A DNA stretch of 11,630 bases from Candidatus Dormiibacterota bacterium (GTDB taxonomy: Bacteria; Chloroflexota; Dormibacteria; Aeolococcales; Aeolococcaceae), in assembly GCA_003136295.1 (NCBI GenBank), contig PLDZ01000116.1:6491-18120 (forward strand). The letters run 5' to 3'. The stretch's first letter is position 1; every line of letters starts with the position of its first letter. Position numbers and translations under genes: made by a program. Below are positions 7,174-11,630 of the stretch, piece after piece. The notes under the pieces were generated by a model. The model searched no databases. It had not been told where the DNA came from and saw nothing but the letters and a program-made list of their open reading frames with translations.

Positions 7174-7530
7174 GTGCCGAAGATGATGTTTCCGATCGCG
7201 TTCCTCTGGATCCCCCTCATCTTCTTCGCGCTCTGGGTTGCGGCCTTCGTGTACTGGATCGTCGTCATCGTGGAGGTGGCGAAGATCCCCGACGCGCAGT
7301 TCCGTGCAGCCGGCAGCGAGAAGATCGTGTGGCTGCTCATCGTCATCATTGGCGGGATTATCGGGTCGCTGGTGTGGCGCTTCGCCAAGCGCGACGACGT
7401 GCTCCGCTACACCGGCGCCATGCCGCCGCCACCGCCCGGTTGGTACCCGGAAGCGGGGTCGGGAACCCTTCGCTGGTGGGACGGCGTCAGATGGACGGAC
7501 GCCCGACACTTCCCACCGCCCACCTCCTAG
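7174..7530 (+). CDS. Small membrane protein: PLDc_N-like helices plus DUF2510
   Basis: A 118-residue protein with two hydrophobic helices (about 8-34 and 51-69). They are joined by the short polar segment EVAKIPDAQFRAAGSEK, as in PLDc_N-type two-helix domains, which often stand alone without any phospholipase domain. A Pro-rich hinge (MPPPPPGW, 83-90) leads to a C-terminal DUF2510 motif: GWYPEAGSGTLRWWDGVRW, with the typical WYP...RWWDG.RWT spacing. DUF2510 is a short domain common on actinobacterial membrane proteins; its role is unknown. Two helices with both ends on one side are likely. The GTG at 7174 is the longest start, with GAGG only 3 bases upstream; ATG at 7183 (12 bases from GAGG) is an equal candidate and would remove three residues. 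No enzymatic role is implied. Confidence 0.85.
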   Translation: MPKMMFPIAFLWIPLIFFALWVAAFVYWIVVIVEVAKIPDAQFRAAGSEKIVWLLIVIIGGIIGSLVWRFAKRDDVLRYTGAMPPPPPGWYPEAGSGTLRWWDGVRWTDARHFPPPTS

Positions 7531-7608
7531 CGGGATTCGCGTAACCAACCGTTCTGCGGGACGTTTGAACGAGCGCTACTGCACACAATCCACCGGAGGG
7601 TTCCCCCA

Positions 7609-8034
7609 GTGACCCGGATCCTCAAGCTAGCGGCAGCCGCCACTGGCGCCGCAGTCATCGCAATCGCAGCATTTCTTCTGCATCCGCGCTCGGGAGCGCG
7701 CCGCAGGGCCGCCGCGCGTCGCGCCACGGTCGGCGTCGCGTCGCTCGTCGGGTCGGCCGTCGACAGGCGTCCCCATCGCTCTTCGGCGACCAGCTGGGAC
7801 CAGACACTCGCCGACCGCGTACGAGTCGCCCTCTTCATGGGATTCGGCGACCTCGCGACAGGGCTGGAGGTCCGTGCCAACCGTGGTGTGATCACGCTGC
7901 GCGGTGAGGTCGACGAGCTGTCCGACATCACGCGATTCGAGACCGCGGTTCGCGAAGTCGGCGACGTGCTCGATGTCGACAACCTGCTCCGGCTTCGCAT
8001 GCGCGATGCGCGACCCCGGGTGCTCTCCGCGTAG
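7609..8034 (+). CDS. BON-domain protein with N-terminal membrane anchor
   Basis: A 141-residue protein. Residues 5-25 form one hydrophobic helix, followed by a very basic stretch (RSGARRRAAARR) that predicts a cytoplasmic C-terminal body. Residues 66-130 match a BON domain: LADRVRVALFMGF, the conserved GVITLRGEV (93-101) and VREVGDVLDVDNLLRL (114-129). BON domains are small alpha/beta folds found in proteins that bind membranes or other ligands (OsmY, secretins); here there is only one copy. The start is GTG with GGAGG 9 bases upstream. The DNA ligase gene follows 33 bases later on the same strand, so the two may be co-transcribed. No cleavable signal peptide is apparent. The exact function is unknown. 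Confidence 0.85.
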   Translation: MTRILKLAAAATGAAVIAIAAFLLHPRSGARRRAAARRATVGVASLVGSAVDRRPHRSSATSWDQTLADRVRVALFMGFGDLATGLEVRANRGVITLRGEVDELSDITRFETAVREVGDVLDVDNLLRLRMRDARPRVLSA

Positions 8035-8067
8035 CCGAAACACCTCGCGATCGGCGACACTCCGCTC

Positions 8068-9102
8068 GTGTCGCTGCCCTTTGACCCGCCGCTCGAACCG
8101 ATGCTGGCGCGCGCTGCCCCGGAGATCCCACGGGACGGGAACTGGCTCTACGAGCCGAAGTGGGACGGCTTTCGGGCAATCGTGTTTCGCGACGGAGCCA
8201 ATATCCATATCGCGAGCCGGAACGCGCTGGCGCTCGAGCGGTACTTCCCCGAGCTGATCCAGCCGCTCCGCGACGCGCTCCCGGAGCGCGCCGTCGTCGA
8301 CGGCGAGGTGGTCATCGCAACGGACCATGGACTGGACTTCGATGCATTGCAGCAGCGCATTCATCCCGCCGCTTCCCGGGTGCGGATGCTGTCCGAGAAG
8401 ACGCCGGCTTCGGTGGTGCTTTTCGATCTGCTGGCACTCGATGCGGATGACCTCCGCGAGCAGCCGCTCGAGCAGCGGCGGAGAGGCTTGATCGAGGCGA
8501 TCACCAGCAGCCCGACAGTGGGGGTCACCCCGCAGACCACGGATCCGGAGGAGGCGACCACCTGGTTCACGCGCTACGAGGGAGCGGGCCTTGACGGCGT
8601 CGTCGCGAAGGACCCCGCTGGCTCCTATCGCCCGGGGGAACGGCGCTGGATCAAGGTGAAGCACCTGCGTACCGTCGACTGCGTGGTGGGCGGGTACCGG
8701 ATCGCCAAGGACGGGCGCGGTATCGGGTCACTGCTGCTCGGCCTCTACGACTCCGACGGCGCGCTCCATCACGTCGGGCACACCTCGTCGTTCGATGCCG
8801 CGGAGCGCCGGGCGATCCTCGAGCGACTGCAGCCGCTCGTCGGTGGCGACAGCTTCGGTCACGGACGGACCCCGGGAGGCCCCAGCCGCTGGCAGCGTTC
8901 GGCCGGCAGCGCGTGGACAGCGGTGCGCCCCGAGCTCGTGTGCGAGGTGTCCTTCGACCACCTCCAGAGTGGCCGGTTCCGCCACGCATCGCGGTTCCTC
9001 CGCTGGCGGCCCGACAAGGCTCCGCGTTCCTGCGACTTCGATCAGCTCTCCCCTCCGGAGGAGTTCTCGCTGGACGACATCCTCGTCACTCGAGGTGCAT
9101 GA
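8068..9102 (+). CDS. ligC: ATP-dependent DNA ligase, LigC-like
   Basis: Seals DNA nicks through an enzyme-AMP intermediate. The 344 residues hold a nucleotidyltransferase domain and an OB-fold domain, close to the usual size of mycobacterial LigC. Motifs: I, YEPKWDGFRA with the adenylated K31 and R36; SRNALALERYFPEL (50-63); DGEVV with E80; SVVLFDLLALD around F119; IV, EGAGLDGVVAK (171-181); V, WIKVKH (194-199); and VI in the OB domain, RFLRWRPDKAP (309-319). There is no polymerase or nuclease domain, so it is not LigD. LigC-type enzymes are linked to short-patch repair or back-up end joining in mycobacteria; no Ku or polymerase gene is in this window. The GTG start lacks a clear ribosome site, but the N-terminal sequence LPFDPPLEPMLA fits the family, and the gap to the BON gene is short. 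Confidence 0.93.
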   Translation: MSLPFDPPLEPMLARAAPEIPRDGNWLYEPKWDGFRAIVFRDGANIHIASRNALALERYFPELIQPLRDALPERAVVDGEVVIATDHGLDFDALQQRIHPAASRVRMLSEKTPASVVLFDLLALDADDLREQPLEQRRRGLIEAITSSPTVGVTPQTTDPEEATTWFTRYEGAGLDGVVAKDPAGSYRPGERRWIKVKHLRTVDCVVGGYRIAKDGRGIGSLLLGLYDSDGALHHVGHTSSFDAAERRAILERLQPLVGGDSFGHGRTPGGPSRWQRSAGSAWTAVRPELVCEVSFDHLQSGRFRHASRFLRWRPDKAPRSCDFDQLSPPEEFSLDDILVTRGA

Positions 9103-9144
9103 GCCACGCACCGCCACCCTGTCCAGGTGATGAGCCAATGAGCG

Positions 9145-9150
9145 TAGAGT
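9145..9150 (+). promoter_or_regulatory. Possible -10 box for kynA
   Basis: TAGAGT ends 12 bases before the kynA ATG, in the 60-base gap after the ligase. It would give a leader of about 5 bases, in line with the poor ribosome site. No convincing -35 is visible. If real, kynA-kynU has its own promoter and does not rely on read-through from the ligase. Confidence 0.4.
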
Positions 9151-9162
9151 GCCGCCGCGGTC

Positions 9163-9936
9163 ATGGCCGGTACTGATTACAGCTCGTACCTGCGCATCGA
9201 CGAGCTTCTCGACCTGCAGCACCCGCTCACCGAGGGCGCGCACGACGAGATGCTTTTCGTCGTCATTCATCAGGCCTTCGAGCTCTGGTTCAAGCTGATC
9301 CTTCACGAGCTCGACCGCGCGACCGCTGAGCTGCAGGCAGGCCGTCCGCAAGCGGCGATGGCGCCGCTGCACCGCACCACCCGCGTCGACGAGTTGCTGA
9401 TTGGGCAGCTGCGCGTGCTCGAGACCCTGACGCCAGAGGGATTCCTCGAATTCCGCGATCCGCTCAAGCCCGCATCCGGACTGCAGTCAGGACAGTTTCG
9501 CGCTATCGAGGTTCTCGGCGGTCTTGACGGAACGTTACCGGCCGGAGCCTCGCCGCTCTCCGATCACGACACGGAGGAGTTGCGCCGGCGAGCCGCATCT
9601 CCGACTCTGTTCAGCGCGCTGTGCGCGACGTTGCGAGCGCACGGTTTCGACGCTCCCGACGGGGACGGGACCGAGCTTCGCGAGCGTCGCGTCGACGCGC
9701 TTGTGTCGCTGTACCGAGACCACGCGTCACCGGAGCGAGCGATTCTTCACCGCGTGTGCGAGCTCCTTCTCGATCACGACGAGTCGATCTCGCGCTGGCG
9801 CTTTCACCACGCGCTGATGGCAGCGCGCCTGATCGGCTCGCGACCCGGCACCGGCGGCGGCGGCGTCGTGTATCTCGACACGACCATCACGTTGCGATTC
9901 TTCCCCGAACTCTGGGAGGTGCGCAACCGGCTGTGA
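9163..9936 (+). CDS. kynA: Tryptophan 2,3-dioxygenase
   Basis: Heme enzyme that opens the indole ring of L-tryptophan with O2 to give N-formylkynurenine, the first step of the kynurenine pathway in the cytosol. Motifs in order: HDEMLFVVIHQAFELWFK (27-44) with H36, the likely substrate-side histidine; LEFRDPLKPASGLQSGQFR (95-113) with the carboxylate-binding R113; and WRFHHALMAARLIG (212-225), where H216 is the expected proximal heme ligand. This is followed by the GTGG loop with T230. At 257 residues it is shorter than the roughly 280-300 of many bacterial homologues; the N-terminus is short and the Gly-rich loop after GTGG seems one residue shorter. The ATG fits the family N-terminus, although the ribosome site is weak. 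It overlaps kynU by four bases. Confidence 0.95.
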   Translation: MAGTDYSSYLRIDELLDLQHPLTEGAHDEMLFVVIHQAFELWFKLILHELDRATAELQAGRPQAAMAPLHRTTRVDELLIGQLRVLETLTPEGFLEFRDPLKPASGLQSGQFRAIEVLGGLDGTLPAGASPLSDHDTEELRRRAASPTLFSALCATLRAHGFDAPDGDGTELRERRVDALVSLYRDHASPERAILHRVCELLLDHDESISRWRFHHALMAARLIGSRPGTGGGGVVYLDTTITLRFFPELWEVRNRL

Positions 9937-11183
9937 CCACCCAGCTTCCTGACAACATCGACCGCAACTCGTGCGTGACCCTGGATGCGCAGGATCCGCT
10001 CGCCGCATTTCGCGACCGCTTTCTCGACGACGGAGCGACGATCTATCTCGACGGCAACTCGATGGGGCGCCTCCCCAAGGCCGCGGTGTCGCGCCTGCGG
10101 GAGATGGCCGAGCACGAATGGGGAACGATCCTCGTCCGCGGCTGGACCGAATCGGGGTGGATGGAGTCGCCGTTACGAGTCGGTGACCGCGTCGGCGCGC
10201 TGATCGGTGCGTCACCTGGAGAGGTGCTGGTGGCCGACACCACGTCGGTGGGGTTGTTCCGATTGATGACATCGGTGTTGCGAGCACGACCGCAGCGCCG
10301 TGTGATCGTGACCGAGCAGAGCAACTTCCCGACGGATCTCTACATCGCCGGTGGCGTCGCCGAGTTGCTCGGCTGTGAGGTCCGAGCGGTCGATCGTGCC
10401 GGGCTCCGCGACGCGCTCGACGGCGACACCGCGCTGCTCCTGCTGACAGAGGTCGACTTCCGAACCGGCGAACGCCACGACATGGGCGCGCTCACAGAGG
10501 CCGCGCATGCCGTGGGCGCGCTCGTGCTGTGGGATCTCTCTCACTCCGCCGGTGCTGTCGAGATCCAGCTCAACCACCATCGTGTGGATCTGGCTGTGGG
10601 GTGCGGCTACAAGTACCTCAACGGCGGACCCGGATCACCCGCGTACCTGTACGTCGCGACCGCGATGCAGGAGGAGTTGCGCAATCCGATCCAGGGCTGG
10701 CTCGGTCACGACAATCCGTTTCTCTTCGACGCCGAGTATCGCCGGGCGCCGGGGATGCGGGGCTGGATGAGCGGATCGCCACCGGTGCTGGCGATCGGCG
10801 CGCTCGCCATCGGCATCGACATTCAGCTCGAGGCCGGGCCACGCGCGGTCGGAGCGAAGGCGGCGATGCTGACGGAGGTCTTCATCCGACTTGCCCATGG
10901 TCGTCTCGACGCGCTCGGCTTCGAGGTGGCAACGCCTGACTCACCCGAGCGTCGTGGCGCGCAGGTGTCGCTGCGCCATCCCGATGGGCTCGCGATCGTG
11001 CGCGCTGTGGCGGACCGAGGCGTCATCGGCGACTTCCGGCCGCCGAACCTTTGCCGCTTCGGGCTCGCTCCGCTCTACACGCGATTCGTCGACCTGTGGG
11101 ACGCCGTCGAACGAATCGCTGACGTCGTCGAGAGCGGCGCGAGCGGTCTTCCGAAATACCGCGAAGACGTCGCGATCCCCTAG
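9933..11183 (+). CDS. kynU: Kynureninase
   Basis: PLP enzyme that cleaves L-kynurenine to anthranilate and alanine. At 416 residues it has the usual length. It opens with IYLDGNSMGRLPKA (37-50), followed by the strand EVLVADTTSVGLFRLM and NFPTDLY (131-137). DLSHSAGAVE (201-210) carries the PLP-ring Asp, D201, and GCGYKYLNGGPGSP contains the Schiff-base lysine K227. The C-terminal region has FRPPNLCRFGLAPLY. The GTG start lies inside the kynA stop (GTGA overlap), with GGGAGG 13 bases upstream, so translation is probably coupled to kynA. The frame stays open 104 codons further upstream, but that stretch is an out-of-frame shadow of kynA. No formamidase (kynB) gene is in the window. The gene ends one base from the convergent DedA-family stop. 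Confidence 0.95.
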   Translation: MTTQLPDNIDRNSCVTLDAQDPLAAFRDRFLDDGATIYLDGNSMGRLPKAAVSRLREMAEHEWGTILVRGWTESGWMESPLRVGDRVGALIGASPGEVLVADTTSVGLFRLMTSVLRARPQRRVIVTEQSNFPTDLYIAGGVAELLGCEVRAVDRAGLRDALDGDTALLLLTEVDFRTGERHDMGALTEAAHAVGALVLWDLSHSAGAVEIQLNHHRVDLAVGCGYKYLNGGPGSPAYLYVATAMQEELRNPIQGWLGHDNPFLFDAEYRRAPGMRGWMSGSPPVLAIGALAIGIDIQLEAGPRAVGAKAAMLTEVFIRLAHGRLDALGFEVATPDSPERRGAQVSLRHPDGLAIVRAVADRGVIGDFRPPNLCRFGLAPLYTRFVDLWDAVERIADVVESGASGLPKYREDVAIP

Positions 11184-11184
11184 C

Positions 11185-11630
11185 TCAGCGCCTCGCCGTG
11201 CCGCGGGGTGCGCGCGATCCTGACCACATTGACCACCCGACGATGAGCACCACCATCGCGACGATGACCCAGAGGGCGTAATTGCTGATCGTCTGGGCGA
11301 CTGCCACCGCAGGCTGGCCGATGGCCCAGCCCGCGCCGACGATGAGCCCGACGTACGCCAGTGTGCCGATCACGTCGGCGGTGATGAAGATCACGAACGG
11401 CATGCCGGCCTCGCCGGCCGCCATGTAGAACAGCGGTGAGGGTGCGGGCAGGAAGGGTGCGAACACGATCGTCCACACACCGTATTTCTTGAAGAAGCGC
11501 TCGCCCCGCGCGGCTCGTTTCCGCCAGCGGGGATCGGTGGCGCTGAGGTGGTTGATGAGGCTGCGTCCATATCGTTTCCCGGCCCAGAAGAAGAATGGGT
11601 CGGTCACCATCGAGATGGGGAGGGGCGCGA
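11185..11630 (-). CDS. DedA/VTT-family membrane protein (partial, N-terminus outside window)
   Basis: At least 147 residues, with the 5' end beyond the right edge; the frame is still open at the window end, so the ATG at 11610 is probably internal. The order of elements fits DedA/VTT proteins, some of which act as lipid transporters: DPFFFWAGKRYG (the family's YxxGxxxG element), a polar amphipathic region with RFFKKYG, a re-entrant or membrane segment FAPFLPAPSPLFYMAAGEAGMP, then three hydrophobic helices, a glycine-rich GAGWAIG and a short basic tail. In typical DedA proteins the re-entrant segment carries arginines (RFxPxxR); here the matching positions read FAPFLPAPS with none. That fits a diverged sub-family. 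The substrate is unknown. It is convergent with kynU. Confidence 0.8.
   Translation of the reverse strand, partial: APLPISMVTDPFFFWAGKRYGRSLINHLSATDPRWRKRAARGERFFKKYGVWTIVFAPFLPAPSPLFYMAAGEAGMPFVIFITADVIGTLAYVGLIVGAGWAIGQPAVAVAQTISNYALWVIVAMVVLIVGWSMWSGSRAPRGTARR

Noticed and set aside
7627..8664. 345-codon minus-strand frame over the BON and ligase genes
   Set aside because: It spans two real genes in antisense and has no recognisable domain.
8728..9372. 214-codon minus-strand frame over the ligase end and kynA start
   Set aside because: Antisense shadow of two well-supported genes.
9621..9932. 104-codon upstream extension of kynU
   Set aside because: It lies wholly within kynA in another frame and is Arg/Ser-rich. 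Kynureninase starts normally at GTG 9933.

Overview
This 11.6 kb window is chromosomal DNA from a high-GC Gram-positive-type bacterium, most likely an actinomycete. A deep-branching group such as Thermoleophilia is possible, but the sequence alone does not settle this. The signs are high GC with strong third-position bias (which produces long antisense open frames), GGAGG ribosome sites, GTG and TTG starts, -10 boxes very close to starts, and a DUF2510/PLDc_N-type membrane protein. I see no phage, IS element, CRISPR array or rRNA. Coding density is very high and no gene-free stretch exceeds about 210 bases.

Left block (1-5267, minus strand): a pentose phosphate operon transcribed right to left. 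The order is a transketolase of the short, animal-like type (tkt), then a transaldolase-glucose-6-phosphate isomerase fusion (937 aa) whose ATG directly follows the tkt stop, then a short-form 6-phosphogluconate dehydrogenase (gnd) cut by the left edge. Together these genes link the oxidative branch (gnd), the carbon-shuffling branch (tkt, tal) and the return to glucose-6-phosphate (pgi). Remaining oxidative-branch genes (zwf, pgl) may lie beyond the left edge.

Middle block (5268-7530): a divergent tRNA-Arg(ACG) on the plus strand with encoded CCA; an unrecognised membrane-anchored 291-aa protein on the minus strand that converges on it and may have a leaderless mRNA; then, on the plus strand, a VOC-fold protein with a TTG start and a two-TM PLDc_N/DUF2510 protein.

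Right block (7609-11183, plus strand): a membrane-anchored BON-domain protein, an LigC-like ATP-dependent DNA ligase, and an overlapping kynA-kynU pair (tryptophan 2,3-dioxygenase and kynureninase) for converting tryptophan toward anthranilate, with no formamidase gene in the window. A DedA/VTT-family membrane protein on the minus strand converges on kynU with one base between stop codons and runs off the right edge.

No clearly new multi-gene system is visible. The points most worth a second look are the tal-pgi fusion inside the tkt operon, the animal-like transketolase, the predicted NAD preference of Gnd, the BON/ligase pair without Ku, the unrecognised 291-aa protein, and the DedA-like protein without the usual arginines.
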